Shown: positions 38,437 to 49,625, counted from the stretch's first letter. The stretch: DNA of 64,000 nucleotides from Streptomyces cavernicola (GCF_029968035.1 NZ_JASCIQ010000005.1:206683-270682), one strand, 5' to 3'. The notes: generated by a model from the sequence alone, not told the origin. Numbers and translations: made by a program.

Positions 38437-39375
38437 ATGACCACGACCACGCCCCCGCCACCTGCACTTCCGGCATCAATGGTCACGCCGCCGACGACGT
38501 CCGGGCGCATCGGCTTGACGTCGTTGACCGCGATCGCCCCGGCCGTATGGGGCACGACCTACATCGTCACCACGCACCTGCTGCCCGAGGGGCACCCCTT
38601 GTTCGCGGCGCTGATGCGCTCGCTGCCGGCCGGCGTGGTCGCCCTGCTCATCGCGCGTCGGCTGCCGAGGGGGTCGTGGTGGTGGAAGAGCCTGGTGCTC
38701 GGCACACTCAACATGGCCGCGTTCTTCCCGCTGTTGTTCCTCGCAGCCCAGCACCTACCCGGCGGTGTCGCTGCCACGCTGGGTGCGTCGCAGCCGATCG
38801 TCGTGGCGTTCCTCGCCGTCGCGATCCTGCACGAGAAGCTCTCCATCTGGCGGGCCACCTGGGGCGTCATCGGAATGCTCGGCGTAGCTCTCGTCGTACT
38901 CGGCCCCAGAGCCGGACTTGATCCCATCGGCATCCTCGCGGGCCTGGGCGGCGCCGCGTCGATGGGCACCGGTGTCGTACTCACCAAGAAGTGGGGCCGA
39001 CCCGCTGGAGTCTCCGCGATCGGGCTCGCCGGATGGCAACTCACCGCCGCCGGACTCGTCTTGCTCATCCCTGCCATGCTCATCGACGGAATCCCCCGCG
39101 ACATCGACGGCCCGGCAGTCGCCGGGTACATGTGGCTGGGCGTGCTCGGAGCACTGCTGACCTACAGCCTGTGGTTCTCCGGCATCCGGCGGCTTCCCGT
39201 CACCGCGACAGCCCTGCTCGGGCTGCTGTCTCCGCTGGTGGCCGCGGTTCTCGGCGCGGTCATCGCGGATGAGGCACTCACGTTCATCCAACTCATCGGC
39301 TTCGCCGTCGCGCTCGCTGCGATGGTCGCCGGTCAGCTCACCTCACCGAAGAAGAAAGCACGGATCCACCCATGA
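38437..39375 (+). CDS. EamA/DMT-family transporter
   Basis: A 312-residue, ~10-helix drug/metabolite transporter with two EamA repeats: first repeat from LTAIAPAVWGTTYIVTTHLLP to GVALVVLGPRAG, second from GLAGWQLTAAGLVLL to the end, with the duplicated LGASQPIVVAFLAVAILHEKLS / LLGLLSPLVAAVLGAVIADEAL motifs. Such carriers export amino acids, nucleosides or toxic small molecules. Its stop overlaps the next ATG (ATGA). Controlled most likely by the divergent LysR regulator. Confidence 0.9.
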   Translation: MTTTTPPPPALPASMVTPPTTSGRIGLTSLTAIAPAVWGTTYIVTTHLLPEGHPLFAALMRSLPAGVVALLIARRLPRGSWWWKSLVLGTLNMAAFFPLLFLAAQHLPGGVAATLGASQPIVVAFLAVAILHEKLSIWRATWGVIGMLGVALVVLGPRAGLDPIGILAGLGGAASMGTGVVLTKKWGRPAGVSAIGLAGWQLTAAGLVLLIPAMLIDGIPRDIDGPAVAGYMWLGVLGALLTYSLWFSGIRRLPVTATALLGLLSPLVAAVLGAVIADEALTFIQLIGFAVALAAMVAGQLTSPKKKARIHP

Positions 39376-40026
39376 GAATCGCCATCATCGGAGCCACCGG
39401 CATGGCCGGTAGCGCTATCGCCACAGAAGCCCTGGACCGGGGACACCACGTCACCGCGCTCTCCCGACGTCCAAGAGCCGACGCCGGCATCGACCGGCTG
39501 AGCGCACGGGCCTTGGACATCGAGGACACCGCGTCATTGCCACCGGTACTCGCCGAAGTCGATGCGGCCGTCCTGACGATCCGACTCGCCCCCGGCGAAG
39601 AATCCCGCCTCGCCTCCCTCACACGAGGGTTTCTCGATGCCGCCGAGCAGCACGGCACACCCGTACTCATCGTCGGAGGCGCCGCGCCGCTGCGCTCCCC
39701 GAACGATCCCGATCGGCTCCTGATCGACGACCCGAGCTACGTGCCCGAGGCCTGGAAATCGATCGCTCAGGCCAGCCTCGACCAGTTCAACGGTTGCCAG
39801 GAGCACCGCTACAACGGATGGGTCTACTTGAGCCCGCCCGCCATCCTCGAACCGGGCGAGCGCACTGGTCGCTACCGGCGCGGAACGACCAGACTGCTCA
39901 CCGACGAGAACGGCATCTCCCGGATCACCGCACCCGACCTCGCCATCGCCGTCGTCGACGAAGTCGAAAGCCCGACCGGCGACAAGCACTTCACCGTCAC
40001 AGCCCGGACGTCAGACCGGACCTCGA

Positions 40027-40037
<11 letters not shown>
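39372..40037 (+). CDS. NAD(P)H-binding oxidoreductase (NmrA/atypical SDR)
   Basis: A 221-residue atypical short-chain dehydrogenase. The glycine-rich IAIIGATGMAGSAIATEALDRG near residue 3-24 binds NAD(P)H; VLTIRLAPGE, PVLIVGGAAPL and the C-terminal DLAIAVVDEVE fit the NAD(P)H-binding/NmrA-like group. No canonical YxxxK pair was seen, as is common in this group. Translationally coupled to the EamA transporter. Its last 11 bases overlap the convergent ychF gene, which leaves no room for a terminator and fits a recent insertion next to a core gene. Confidence 0.85.
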
Positions 40038-41115
<1,078 letters not shown>

Positions 41116-41303
41116 GTTGCGACTTCCCGTACGTGAGGGTCTTGTGGAGGACCCGATGGCTGCCGGGCCGATCCACCAGTCTACGGCGCAACGCAAGCCC
41201 CGCCGTCGCCCGCCCGGGAGCCCGGTGGCCGGGGCCCGTCGAACGCAGGGCCAAGGTGCGCCAAAACGCGTGTCCAAGGGCGGATTTCCGGGCGCGGCCG
41301 ACC

Positions 41304-41309
41304 TAGGTT
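41304..41309 (+). promoter_or_regulatory. candidate -10 box for leaderless DUF6542 gene
   Basis: TAGGTT stands six bases before the GTG at 41316, predicting transcription starting at the start codon. Confidence 0.45.
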
Positions 41310-41315
41310 GGAGCG

Positions 41316-42056
41316 GTGGAGCAACACAGGACGCGACCGGCCAGGGACAGAGCGCGACGAACCGCCCCCCTCCCGCCGCAGGCCGGCGGGCCGCCCGCCC
41401 GTCCGCGGCCCGTGAGCGGGGACGGCAGGAGCGACGGCAAGGGCGGCACGGTCTACCGGGCCGCGTCCCGGCCCCGCCTCCCCGGTCGCCTACCCGGTCG
41501 TCTCCCGGCCCGTGTTCCCGGCCGCGGCGCCGGCGGTCCGCCGGTCGTCCGCGGCGTACGGGCGGTGGTGCGCGCCGTGCGCAAGTTCGTGTCCGCGGTG
41601 CGCGCACTGCCCAACCCGCGTCTCACCGGGCTCGGCAGCGGGCTGTTCTGCACCTTGGTGATGGTGCTCATCGCCTGCCTCGACCGGCTCCTTTTCGGCG
41701 GCTCCGCACTCGCGTACGGGCTGCTGTTCCTGCCGGTCAGCGCGCTGACCGCGGTGTGGGTGCGGCCGGCGGACCTGGTCACGGCGCCGGTGGCGGTGCC
41801 GATCGCGTTCGCCGTCGGGATGCTGCCGATCTCGGGCGGCGCGGACGGGTTCGTCGGCCAGGTCATGGGCCTGTTCACGGCGCTCGCGATGCACGCGGGC
41901 TGGCTGTACGGCGGCACGCTGATCGCCGGGCTGATCGCGTCCGTACGCAAGATCCGGCTCATGGCGCGGAAGCGTGCGTTGCGCGCGAGCGCGGGCGCGG
42001 GCGCGGGCCGCGGCCGGTCGCCGCAGCAGCGCCGGATGCCCGCCCAGCACTCCTGA
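41316..42056 (+). CDS. DUF6542-type integral membrane protein
   Basis: A 246-residue protein: ~95 residues of Arg/Pro/Gly-rich disordered N terminus, then four to five hydrophobic helices (GLFCTLVMVLIACLDRLLFG, YGLLFLPVSALTAVWVR, VAVPIAFAVGMLPIS, GLFTALAMHAGWLYGGTLIAGLIASV) and a basic tail. I recognise the membrane part as the actinobacterial DUF6542 region, function unknown. It is found between ychF and ppgK in Streptomyces genomes as I recall them. A -10 element directly abuts the start. Faces ppgK convergently. Confidence 0.7.
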   Translation: MEQHRTRPARDRARRTAPLPPQAGGPPARPRPVSGDGRSDGKGGTVYRAASRPRLPGRLPGRLPARVPGRGAGGPPVVRGVRAVVRAVRKFVSAVRALPNPRLTGLGSGLFCTLVMVLIACLDRLLFGGSALAYGLLFLPVSALTAVWVRPADLVTAPVAVPIAFAVGMLPISGGADGFVGQVMGLFTALAMHAGWLYGGTLIAGLIASVRKIRLMARKRALRASAGAGAGRGRSPQQRRMPAQHS

Positions 42057-42105
42057 CGCCCCGGGCCGACGGCACCGGCCCCATGAGGCGCCGCCGGGCA
42101 GCGGC

Positions 42106-42858
42106 CTAACCGGCAGCACGCTCCGCCGCCGCCATCGCGGCGCCCACGATCCCCGCGTTGTTCTGCAGCTCCGCGGGGACGATCTCCGCCTTGACGCCCT
42201 TGATCAGGGGCAGGAACTTGTGCGCCTTACGGCTGACTCCGCCGCCGATGACGAACAGCTCCGGCGAGAACAGCATCTCCACGTGCACGAGGTACTTCTG
42301 CACTCTGCGGGCCCAGTGCTCCCAGCTGAGGTCCTCGTCCTCGCGGGCCTTCGTGGAGGCTCTCTTCTCCGCGTCGTGGCCGTGCAGCTCCAGGTGGCCC
42401 AGCTCCGTGTTGGGGACGAGCACGCCGTCGACGAAGAGGGCGCTGCCGATGCCCGTGCCGAGCGTGAGCATCAGGACCGTGCCCTTGCGGCCGCGGCCCG
42501 CGCCGAACCGCATCTCGGCCACACCCGCGGCGTCCGCGTCGTTGAGGACGGTGACCGAGCCGCAGCCGGTGCGCTCGCCGAGCAGCGCGCCGGCGTCGAC
42601 GTCGATCCAGCTCTTGTCCACGTTGGCGGCCGTACGGACCGCGCTGGCGCCGGTGACGACTCCGGGGAACGTGACCCCTATCGGGCCCGACCAGCCGAAG
42701 TGGCCGATGACCTGCTTGACGCCGTCGGCCACCGCGTCGGGCGTCGCCGGATGCGGGGTGAGGACCTTGTGCCGGGGCTCGCTGAGCTCGCCCCGGTCCA
42801 GGTCGACCGGGGCGCCTTTGATGCCGGATCCGCCGATGTCCACGCCGAAGATCTGCAT
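42106..42858 (-). CDS. ppgK: polyphosphate glucokinase
   Basis: A 250-residue ROK-family kinase that phosphorylates glucose with polyphosphate (or ATP). [16 protein letters not shown] is the phosphate-1 motif, [27 protein letters not shown] contains the catalytic aspartate, [14 protein letters not shown] is phosphate-2, and [13 protein letters not shown] carries the ROK-type histidine. Length and motifs match actinobacterial PpgK. ATG 42858 is chosen over GTG 42867 because a -10-like TAACGT ends seven bases before it, predicting a leaderless message. Confidence 0.93.
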   Translation of the reverse strand: MQIFGVDIGGSGIKGAPVDLDRGELSEPRHKVLTPHPATPDAVADGVKQVIGHFGWSGPIGVTFPGVVTGASAVRTAANVDKSWIDVDAGALLGERTGCGSVTVLNDADAAGVAEMRFGAGRGRKGTVLMLTLGTGIGSALFVDGVLVPNTELGHLELHGHDAEKRASTKAREDEDLSWEHWARRVQKYLVHVEMLFSPELFVIGGGVSRKAHKFLPLIKGVKAEIVPAELQNNAGIVGAAMAAAERAAG

Positions 42859-42865
42859 GGACTCC

Positions 42866-42871
42866 ACGTTA
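42866..42871 (-). promoter_or_regulatory. candidate -10 box for leaderless ppgK
   Basis: On the minus strand TAACGT is followed by seven bases and the ATG of ppgK. Confidence 0.4.
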
Positions 42872-42900
42872 CGACGCGGAACTGACAGTCACGACGCAGA

Positions 42901-42929
42901 CGTACGAGGCCGGCCCCCGACCTCGTACG
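42901..42929. terminator. hairpin between ispH and ppgK
   Basis: CGTACGAGG (42901-42909) and CCTCGTACG (42921-42929) pair perfectly around an 11-base loop, about 35 bp after the ispH stop. Possible ispH terminator; no U-tract. Confidence 0.55.
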
Positions 42930-42963
42930 ACCGCTTTCCCGTCCGGAACCGCTCCGGAACCGC

Positions 42964-43971
42964 TCAGGACTCCGTCGTACGCCCCGTGCGCTCCTCGATC
43001 AGGGCGGCGGCCTCGGCGCGGAGGTCGCGGCGGAGCTCCTTCGGCAGGGAGAACGTGAGGGACTCCTCGGCGGTCTTCACGATCTCCACGTCCCCGTACC
43101 CCTTCTCCGAGAGCCAGGCCAGGACCTCCTCGACGAGGACGTCCGGGACCGAGGCGCCGGAGGAGACGCCGACCGTGCCGACGCCATCCAGCCAGGTCTC
43201 GTCGATCTCGCTGGCGAAGTCGACCAGGTACGCGGCGGGGCAGCCGGCCTGCTTGGCGACGTCCACCATGCGCTGGGAGTTGGAGGAGTTCTTGGAGCCG
43301 ACCACGATGACCAGGTCCGACTGCTGGGCCAGCTCCTTGATGGCGGTCTGGCGGTTCTGCGTGGCGTAGCAGATGTCGTCCGACGGCGGGGAGATCAGGT
43401 TCGGGAACTTCTCCTTGAGGGCATCGACCGTCTCCATCGTCTCGTCGACGGAGAGCGTGGTCTGGGAGAGCCAGACGACGCGGGACTCGTCGCGCACCTC
43501 GACGTTCGCGACGTCCTCGGGGCCGTCGACGAGCGTGATGTGGTCGGGGGCCTCGCCGGAGGTGCCGATGACCTCCTCGTGGCCCTCGTGGCCGATGAGG
43601 AGGATGTCGTAGTCGTCGTTGGCGAAGCGGACCGCTTCCTTGTGGACCTTGGTGACCAGGGGGCAGGTCGCGTCGATGGTGGCGAGGCTGCCCTGGCGGG
43701 CCTCCTCGTGCACGGAGGGGGCGACGCCGTGGGCGGAGAACATCACGATGTTGCCCGGCGGGACCTCCGTGGCCTGGTCGACGAAGATCGCGCCCTTCTT
43801 CTCCAGGGTCTGCACCACGTATTTGTTGTGCACGATCTCGTGCCGGACATAGACCGGGGCCCCGTACTGCTCCAGGGCCTTCTCGACGGCGATCACGGCG
43901 CGGTCCACGCCCGCGCAGTAGCCGCGCGGGGCGGCAAGCAGGACGCGGCGGGCTTGGGTCTGTGCAGTCAT
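42964..43971 (-). CDS. ispH: 4-hydroxy-3-methylbut-2-enyl diphosphate reductase
   Basis: A 335-residue [4Fe-4S] reductase, final step of the MEP isoprenoid pathway producing IPP and DMAPP. Cluster cysteines lie in [24 protein letters not shown] and [24 protein letters not shown] and [13 protein letters not shown] carry the conserved substrate-binding histidines. Length is normal. TACGAT ends six bases before the ATG, so the transcript is probably leaderless. Confidence 0.96.
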   Translation of the reverse strand: MTAQTQARRVLLAAPRGYCAGVDRAVIAVEKALEQYGAPVYVRHEIVHNKYVVQTLEKKGAIFVDQATEVPPGNIVMFSAHGVAPSVHEEARQGSLATIDATCPLVTKVHKEAVRFANDDYDILLIGHEGHEEVIGTSGEAPDHITLVDGPEDVANVEVRDESRVVWLSQTTLSVDETMETVDALKEKFPNLISPPSDDICYATQNRQTAIKELAQQSDLVIVVGSKNSSNSQRMVDVAKQAGCPAAYLVDFASEIDETWLDGVGTVGVSSGASVPDVLVEEVLAWLSEKGYGDVEIVKTAEESLTFSLPKELRRDLRAEAAALIEERTGRTTES

Positions 43972-43977
43972 GCCCCC

Positions 43978-43983
43978 ATCGTA
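43978..43983 (-). promoter_or_regulatory. candidate -10 box for leaderless ispH
   Basis: On the minus strand TACGAT-GGGGGC-ATG: the -10 box lies six bases before the start codon. Confidence 0.45.
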
Positions 43984-44073
43984 AGGGCGCTTCCGGCGCG
44001 TCAGAGATCCACACCTTGGGGAGACTGGAGCGATCGGGTCCGCACCGGGCGGGCGGGGTCAGAGAGGCGCGCG

Positions 44074-45450
44074 ATGTCGGGTGACGGCGGCAGCACCACG
44101 GAGGAGCCGGCGGCGGCCGGCACGGACACCCATGTGGGGCTGCGGCGCAGCCTCGGCTTCAAGGACCTGGTGGTCTACGGGCTGCTCTTCATCGCCCCCA
44201 TGGCACCGGTCGGCGTCTTCGGCACCCTCGACGCCAAGTCGCACGGCGCGGTCGCCCTCGTCTATCTCGTCGCCACCGTCGCGATGGCGTTCACCGCTTA
44301 CAGCTACGCGCAGATGGTCCAGGTGGTCCCCCAGGCGGGCTCGGTCTTCGCCTACGCGCGCGTGGCGCTCGGTCAGGGGCCCGGTTTCATCGCGGGCTGG
44401 ATGGCGATGCTGGACTATCTGCTGATCCCCGCGGTGGCCTATCTGTTCTCCGGGATCGCGATGCACGCTCTTGTGCCGTCGGTCTCCCAGTGGGTGTGGA
44501 CGGCGCTCGCCGTGGTGATCACCACCGCGCTCAATCTGTGGGGCGTACGGGCCGCCGCGCGGGTGGGCTTCGCCGTCCTTGCGATGGAGATCGTCGTCCT
44601 CCTGGTGTTCATCGTCTCGGCCGTGGTGGTGCTCGTACGGGACGGGGCCGAGCGGGGCTGGCTGTCGCCGATCACCGGGGACGGCACGTTCGCGGTGAGC
44701 GCGATCCTGGGGGCGGTGTCGATCGCCGTCCTGTCGTACCTGGGATTCGATGCGATCGCATCGTTCGCGGAGGAGGTCACCGGGGGCTCGGCGAAGGTCG
44801 CACGCGCGGTGCTGTTCTGCCTGGCGCTCGCCGGTTTCCTGTTCGTGGCGCAGACCTATCTGGTGGCCCTCCTCGAACCGGTGTCGTCGGCGGAGCTCGC
44901 GGCCGAGCCGGGCAAGCAGGGCTCCGCGTTCTACGACGCCGTGGACGCCTCGGTCGGCACCTGGCTGCACGATCTGGTGGCCGTGAGCAAGGCGGTCGGC
45001 GCGGCGTTCGCGGCGCTGGCCGGGCAGGCGGCGGCCGGGCGTCTGGTCTTCGCGATGGCCCGCGAGCGGCGGCTGCCGAAGGTGCTCTCGCGTACGGACT
45101 CGGGGGTTCCGCGGGTGGCGATCGGGGTGGCCGCGGTGATCACGCTGGTGGCCGCGGTGTGGGCGGCGCGGCGTGACGACGGCATGGACCACCTGGTGTC
45201 GGTGGTCGACATCGGTGCTCTGGTGGCGTTCACGCTGCTGCACGCGTCCGTGGTGGCGTGGTTCGCGGTGCGCGGGCAGGGGGGTGCGGTGAGCTGGTGG
45301 CGGCACGTGCTGATTCCGGGGGTCGGGGCGGTGATCACGGTCGCGGTGATCGTGGAGGCTTCTGCGACCGCGCAGGTGGTGGGGGCTGTGTGGTTCGGGG
45401 TGGGGCTTGTCGTGCTGTTCGCTCAGCGCGGGCGGCTGGGGGTTGCGTAG
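44074..45450 (+). CDS. APC-family amino acid permease
   Basis: A 458-residue, 12-helix APC transporter (LGFKDLVVYGLLFIAPMAPVGVFG in helix 1, VVPQAGSVFAYARVALG in helices 2-3, SYLGFDAIASFAEEV in helix 8). Similar permeases (putrescine/amino-acid importers) sit beside ispH in Streptomyces cores. GAGAGG precedes ATG 44074. It is divergent from ispH with an ~100-bp gap. Substrate not decidable. Confidence 0.87.
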   Translation: MSGDGGSTTEEPAAAGTDTHVGLRRSLGFKDLVVYGLLFIAPMAPVGVFGTLDAKSHGAVALVYLVATVAMAFTAYSYAQMVQVVPQAGSVFAYARVALGQGPGFIAGWMAMLDYLLIPAVAYLFSGIAMHALVPSVSQWVWTALAVVITTALNLWGVRAAARVGFAVLAMEIVVLLVFIVSAVVVLVRDGAERGWLSPITGDGTFAVSAILGAVSIAVLSYLGFDAIASFAEEVTGGSAKVARAVLFCLALAGFLFVAQTYLVALLEPVSSAELAAEPGKQGSAFYDAVDASVGTWLHDLVAVSKAVGAAFAALAGQAAAGRLVFAMARERRLPKVLSRTDSGVPRVAIGVAAVITLVAAVWAARRDDGMDHLVSVVDIGALVAFTLLHASVVAWFAVRGQGGAVSWWRHVLIPGVGAVITVAVIVEASATAQVVGAVWFGVGLVVLFAQRGRLGVA

Positions 45451-45454
45451 CGGG

Positions 45455-45530
45455 CCTGAACGCCGGAGGGGCTGAATTCACGTGCCTCGACAGGGGCGCG
45501 GGGAACTGCGCGACCGGCGACGCCGGGGTG
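45455..45530 (+). repeat. composite dispersed repeat after permease
   Basis: GAACGCCGGAGGGGCTGAATTC (45460-45480 region) followed by GGGGCGCGGGGAACTGCGCG at 45493-45512, the same two repeat types found together near 18600-18730 and 59950-60030. Confidence 0.65.
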
Positions 45531-45544
45531 TCAGTGGGGGCGGC

Positions 45545-45550
45545 TACGCT
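45545..45550 (+). promoter_or_regulatory. candidate -10 box for leaderless xseA
   Basis: TACGCT-N6-ATG, with the xseA start at 45557. Confidence 0.45.
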
Positions 45551-45556
45551 CGCCCC

Positions 45557-46807
45557 ATGGCTCTCAACACCTCCCCCGAAGCCCCCCTGCCCGTGGGCGA
45601 GGTCTCGCGGCTCATCGGGGGGTGGATCGATCGGCTCGGCGCGGTGTGGGTCGAGGGGCAGATCACGCAGTTGAACCGCCGCCCCGGCGCCGGGGTGGTG
45701 TTTCTGACGCTGCGTGACCCGTCGTACGACATCTCGGTGAGCGTGACCTGCTACCGCCAGGTGTTCGACGCAGTGGCGGACGTCGTGTCCGAGGGTGCGC
45801 GCGTGGTGGTCCTCGCGAAGCCGGAGTGGTACGCGCCGCGGGGGCAGCTGTCGCTGCGGGCCGCCGAGATCAAGCCGGTCGGCGTGGGCGAACTGCTCGC
45901 GCGGCTCGAGCAGTTGAAGAAGTCGCTGGCGAGCGAGGGGCTGTTCGCGGCCGAGCGGAAGAAGCCGTTGCCGTTTCTGCCGCAGCTGATCGGGCTCGTG
46001 TGCGGGCGGGCGTCGGCCGCCGAGCGGGACGTGCTCGAGAACGCGCGGCACCGCTGGCCCGCCGTCCGCTTCGAGGTGCGCAACGTCCCGGTGCAGGGCG
46101 TGCACGCCGTGCCGCAGGTCGTGCAGGCGGTCAAGGAGTTGGACGCGATGGACGCCGTGGACGTGATCGTCGTCGCGCGCGGCGGCGGCAGCGTGGAGGA
46201 TCTACTTCCGTTCTCCGACGAGCAGTTGGTGCGCGCGGTCGCCGCGTGCCGTACGCCGGTGGTGTCCGCGATCGGGCACGAGCCGGACTCGCCGCTGCTC
46301 GACCTGGTCGCCGACCTGCGCGCCTCGACGCCGACGGACGCGGCGAAGAAGGTCGTGCCGGACGTGGGCGAGGAGTACGACCGGGTGCGGCTGCTGCAGG
46401 AGCGGGCCAGGCGCGCGGTGGGCATACACCTGGACCGTGAGGAGCGCGGGCTCGACGTCGCGATGTCCCGCCCCTCGATGGCGCACCCGCACCGGATGAT
46501 CGAGGAGCGCGAGGAGCAGGTCACGGCCCTCCTGGACCGCGGCCGCCGCACCCTCGGGCACCTGCTCGACCGCGCCGACTCGGAGCTGACGCACACGCAC
46601 GCGCGCGTGGTGGCCCTCTCCCCCGCGGCCACGCTCCAGCGGGGGTACGCGGTGCTGCAGCGCCAGGACGGCCACGTGGTCCGGGACCCGGGCGAGGTCG
46701 AGCCGGGCGACGTGCTGCGGGCCCGTGTCTCGGGCGGGGAGTTCAGGGTCGCGGTGAGCGAGAGCGAGGCGTCGGAGCCGGAGCCGGACTCCGGCGAGCA
46801 GCGTTAG
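45557..46807 (+). CDS. xseA: exodeoxyribonuclease VII large subunit
   Basis: A 416-residue XseA. The N-terminal OB fold ([24 protein letters not shown]) binds ssDNA; the catalytic core includes [30 protein letters not shown] and [29 protein letters not shown], all conserved; a coiled coil (residues ~270-370) precedes LQRGYAVLQ. With XseB it degrades single-stranded DNA to oligonucleotides. The usual length is ~400-450. No ribosome-binding site; a -10 box abuts the start. Confidence 0.95.
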   Translation: MALNTSPEAPLPVGEVSRLIGGWIDRLGAVWVEGQITQLNRRPGAGVVFLTLRDPSYDISVSVTCYRQVFDAVADVVSEGARVVVLAKPEWYAPRGQLSLRAAEIKPVGVGELLARLEQLKKSLASEGLFAAERKKPLPFLPQLIGLVCGRASAAERDVLENARHRWPAVRFEVRNVPVQGVHAVPQVVQAVKELDAMDAVDVIVVARGGGSVEDLLPFSDEQLVRAVAACRTPVVSAIGHEPDSPLLDLVADLRASTPTDAAKKVVPDVGEEYDRVRLLQERARRAVGIHLDREERGLDVAMSRPSMAHPHRMIEEREEQVTALLDRGRRTLGHLLDRADSELTHTHARVVALSPAATLQRGYAVLQRQDGHVVRDPGEVEPGDVLRARVSGGEFRVAVSESEASEPEPDSGEQR

Positions 46808-46840
46808 CACGGCCGCAACATCGTCTTCGTATCGGAAATC

Positions 46841-46846
46841 TAGGGT
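46841..46846 (+). promoter_or_regulatory. candidate -10 box for leaderless xseB
   Basis: TAGGGT-N7-ATG. GGTGGAG in the same place could alternatively serve as a ribosome-binding site on an xseA-xseB message. Confidence 0.35.
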
Positions 46847-46853
46847 GGAGCAC

Positions 46854-47102
46854 ATGAGCAGTACGGGTACCGAGACCGCGGCCGAGAGCCCGCTCGGCTA
46901 CGAGCACGCGCGGGACGAACTGATCGACGTGGTGCGGCGCCTGGAGGCCGGCGGCACGTCGCTCGAGGAGTCGCTCGCCCTGTGGGAGCGGGGCGAGGAG
47001 CTGGCGAAGGTGTGCCGGCGCTGGCTCGACGGCGCTCGGGCCCGCCTTGACGCGGCGCTCGCGGAGCGGGGCGAGGGGGACGGGGACGAGGGGCAGGAGT
47101 AG
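46854..47102 (+). CDS. xseB: exodeoxyribonuclease VII small subunit
   Basis: An 82-residue XseB with the family core LGYEHARDELIDVVRRLEAGGTSLEESLALWERGEELAKVC (two helices) and an acidic tail. It stabilises the XseA large subunit. It lies 46 bp after xseA. ATG 46854 is used; GTG 46845 is three codons upstream. Confidence 0.93.
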   Translation: MSSTGTETAAESPLGYEHARDELIDVVRRLEAGGTSLEESLALWERGEELAKVCRRWLDGARARLDAALAERGEGDGDEGQE

Positions 47103-47154
47103 AGAGCAGGCGGCTCCCGTGATTGTGAGGCCGATCACGAGCGCCTCGTTTTGG

Positions 47155-47184
47155 TTGAAACTTAAACCTGTCTGGGCGTAGTGT
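47155..47184 (+). promoter_or_regulatory. promoter of nitroreductase-family gene
   Basis: TTGAAA (47155-47160), 18-bp spacer, TAGTGT (47179-47184). The -35 is embedded in an A/T-rich GTTGAAACTTAAAC segment that could be a regulator site. Confidence 0.5.
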
Positions 47185-47231
47185 CATCACTGCAAGCGCT
47201 CCACGATCCTCTTGTGAAGAAGGTTGACCGC

Positions 47232-47822
47232 ATGTCCCTCGCCCTCGACGCCGCCGCCCAGGACCTCCTCTTCCGCGAGGCCCGCACCGCCAACACCTTC
47301 ACCGACGAGCCGGTGACCGAGGAGCAGGTGCAGGCCATCTACGACCTGGTCAAGTACGGTCCGACCGCTTTCAACAACTCGCCCCTGCGCGTGACCCTGG
47401 TCCGCTCCCCCGAGGCCCGTGAGCGCCTCGTGAAGCACATGGCCGAGGGCAACCAGCCGAAGACCGCCGCCGCCCCGCTGGTCGCGATCCTCTCCGTGGA
47501 CAACGAGTTCCACGACGAGCTGCCGAAGCTGTTCCCGCACTTCCCGGCCGCCAAGGACGCCTTCTTCTCGGAGCGCCCGGTGCGCGAGCAGGCCGCGGTC
47601 CTGAACGGCGCCCTGCAGGCCGGTTACTTCATCATCGGCGTGCGTGCCGCGGGTCTGGCCGCCGGCCCGATGACCGGTCTCGACTTCGCCGGCGTCCAGA
47701 AGGAGTTCCTGGACGACGACCACACCCCGCTGATGGTCGTGAACATCGGCAAGCCCGGCGAGGACGCCTGGTTCCCGCGCTCCCCGCGCCTGGGCTTCGA
47801 CGAGGTCGTCACCACCGTCTGA
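47232..47822 (+). CDS. nitroreductase-family malonic semialdehyde reductase-type protein (RutE/HadB-like)
   Basis: A 196-residue FMN-dependent nitroreductase of the RutE/HadB clade: FREARTANTFTDEPVTEEQVQAIYDLVKYGPTAFN near the N terminus with the FMN-binding R-T segment, LNGALQAGYFIIGVRAAGLAAGPMTGLD, and the C-terminal VVNIGKPGEDAWFPRSPRL. Length matches RutE (196 aa). Substrate in Streptomyces unknown; malonic semialdehyde or an enal are candidates. ATG 47232 follows GAAGAAGG. Own promoter and a perfect hairpin terminator make it a monocistronic unit. Confidence 0.9.
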   Translation: MSLALDAAAQDLLFREARTANTFTDEPVTEEQVQAIYDLVKYGPTAFNNSPLRVTLVRSPEARERLVKHMAEGNQPKTAAAPLVAILSVDNEFHDELPKLFPHFPAAKDAFFSERPVREQAAVLNGALQAGYFIIGVRAAGLAAGPMTGLDFAGVQKEFLDDDHTPLMVVNIGKPGEDAWFPRSPRLGFDEVVTTV

Positions 47823-47840
47823 GTCGTTCGCGCTCGCATC

Positions 47841-47880
47841 GCGAAGATGCCCCCGGCCTGCGGGCCGGGGGCATCTTCGC
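47841..47880. terminator. perfect 18-bp bidirectional terminator
   Basis: GCGAAGATGCCCCCGGCC (47841-47858) and GGCCGGGGGCATCTTCGC (47863-47880) with TGCG loop, between the convergent nitroreductase and DUF4245 genes. Confidence 0.8.
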
Positions 47881-47907
47881 GTCTGCGGTCACTTCACGTG
47901 GCTGCGG

Positions 47908-48429
47908 TCACTTCAGGGAGCCGGCCACCCGCGCGAGGGTCTCGAAGGAGGCGGAGCCGGTGACGACCGTCGTCGCGCCCTTCTCGGTGCGGACGAGCGC
48001 GTCATAGGTCTCGCCCTCGTAGCGCGTCCAGGCAGAGCCGTCGATCCGCTCGGTGCGGCCCGTCTGCTCGGCGCCGCGGGTGACCTGGTCGACGAAGACG
48101 GGGGCCCTCTCGGTGGACTGCTCTACGGCGAAGTAGCCGCCGTTGTCGGAGTGGAAGCCCAGGTGCCAGTGGTCCCGCTCGTCGGCCTTGAAGCGGACCG
48201 AGGTCGCCCGCCAGTCCTTGTCCAGGCCCTCGGGCGCGAGGACCGGGTAGGCGGCCGCGCGCTTGGCCGTCGCCAGCTCGACGTCGTAGCTCACCGTCTG
48301 CACGGGGCTCTGGGATTCGTCGTGCGGGATGAAGATGTAGATGAACGCCACGACTGCGCCGATCACCGCGAGGGACAGCACCATGTCCCGGATCGTCTTG
48401 GTGCCTCTCATACCTGCCACGTCCCCCAT
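47908..48429 (-). CDS. DUF4245 membrane-anchored protein
   Basis: A 173-residue actinobacterial DUF4245 protein. One N-terminal helix ([19 protein letters not shown]) anchors an extracytoplasmic beta-rich domain ([63 protein letters not shown]). Function unknown. The gene conservedly diverges from glpX. Starts at ATG 48429, GTG 48420 or ATG 48411 are all possible; none has a strong ribosome-binding site. Confidence 0.85.
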   Translation of the reverse strand: MGDVAGMRGTKTIRDMVLSLAVIGAVVAFIYIFIPHDESQSPVQTVSYDVELATAKRAAAYPVLAPEGLDKDWRATSVRFKADERDHWHLGFHSDNGGYFAVEQSTERAPVFVDQVTRGAEQTGRTERIDGSAWTRYEGETYDALVRTEKGATTVVTGSASFETLARVAGSLK

Positions 48430-48593
48430 CGTCGCAGGTGCACCGTCCGCTCATGCGTGGGGGCCACTGCTCAATTTGTCGGGCTCCGGATAGAGTGCGA
48501 ACCACACCCTCACCGGCCGCCCACCCGACGCCCGCCACCGCCCCTCGGCACTTCGGGCGCGGCCTGCTGGTCGTATCAGAAAGGTGCGCTCCG

Positions 48594-49625
48594 ATGAACG
48601 AGCATCACTTGCCGTCCGCTCTGGAGGTCTCGCCCGAGGCCCCCGACCGCAACCTCGCCCTGGAACTGGTCCGGGTCACCGAGGCCGCCGCCATGGCCGC
48701 CGGGCGGTGGGTCGGCCGCGGCGACAAGAACGGTGCCGACGGCGCCGCCGTGCGCGCGATGCGCACCCTCGTCTCGACCGTGTCGATGAACGGCGTCGTC
48801 GTGATCGGCGAGGGCGAGAAGGACGAAGCCCCGATGCTGTTCAACGGGGAGCGGATCGGCGACGGCACCGGCGCGGAGGTGGACATCGCGGTCGACCCGA
48901 TCGACGGCACCACCCTGAACGCCAAGGGCATGCCGAACGCGATCGCCGTCCTTGCCGCGGCCGACCGGGGCACCATGTTCGACCCCTCCGCCGTGTTCTA
49001 CATGGACAAGCTGGTCACCGGCCCGGAGGCCGCCGACTACGTGGACATCAACGCGCCGGTGTCGGTGAACATCCGCCGCGTCGCCAAGGCCAAGCGCTCG
49101 GCGCCCGAGGACGTCACGGTGGTCATCCTGGACCGGCCGCGGCACGAGGGCATCGTCAAGGAGATCCGCGAGACGGGCGCCCGTATCAAGTTCATCTCGG
49201 ACGGCGACGTGGCCGGTTCGATCATGGCGGTCCGCGAGGGCACCGGCGTCGACATGCTGATGGGCGTCGGCGGTACGCCCGAGGGCATCATCTCGGCCTG
49301 CGCCATCAAGTGTCTGGGCGGCACCATCCAGGGCAAGCTCTGGCCCAAGGACGAGGCGGAGAAGCAGCGCGCCCTGGACGCCGGGCACGACCTGGACCGC
49401 GTGCTCTACACCGGTGACCTGGTCTCCGGCGACAACGTGTTCTTCGTCGCCACCGGCATCACGGACGGCGAGCTGCTTCGCGGGGTGCGCTACCGCGCCG
49501 AGACCGCCACCACGCAGTCCCTGGTGATGCGCTCGAAGTCCGGCACGATCCGGCAGATCGACTCCACGCACCGCCTGGAGAAGCTCCGCGCCTACAGCGC
49601 CATCGACTTCGACCGCGCGAAGTAG
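48594..49625 (+). CDS. glpX: fructose-1,6-bisphosphatase class II
   Basis: A 343-residue GlpX. Metal and substrate motifs: [31 protein letters not shown] (Asp-Pro-Ile-Asp-Gly-Thr), [24 protein letters not shown] and [17 protein letters not shown]. It dephosphorylates fructose-1,6-bisphosphate in gluconeogenesis; in actinobacteria it is often the essential FBPase. ATG 48594 follows GAAAGG. A TAGAGT (48491-48496) may be its -10. Confidence 0.96.
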   Translation: MNEHHLPSALEVSPEAPDRNLALELVRVTEAAAMAAGRWVGRGDKNGADGAAVRAMRTLVSTVSMNGVVVIGEGEKDEAPMLFNGERIGDGTGAEVDIAVDPIDGTTLNAKGMPNAIAVLAAADRGTMFDPSAVFYMDKLVTGPEAADYVDINAPVSVNIRRVAKAKRSAPEDVTVVILDRPRHEGIVKEIRETGARIKFISDGDVAGSIMAVREGTGVDMLMGVGGTPEGIISACAIKCLGGTIQGKLWPKDEAEKQRALDAGHDLDRVLYTGDLVSGDNVFFVATGITDGELLRGVRYRAETATTQSLVMRSKSGTIRQIDSTHRLEKLRAYSAIDFDRAK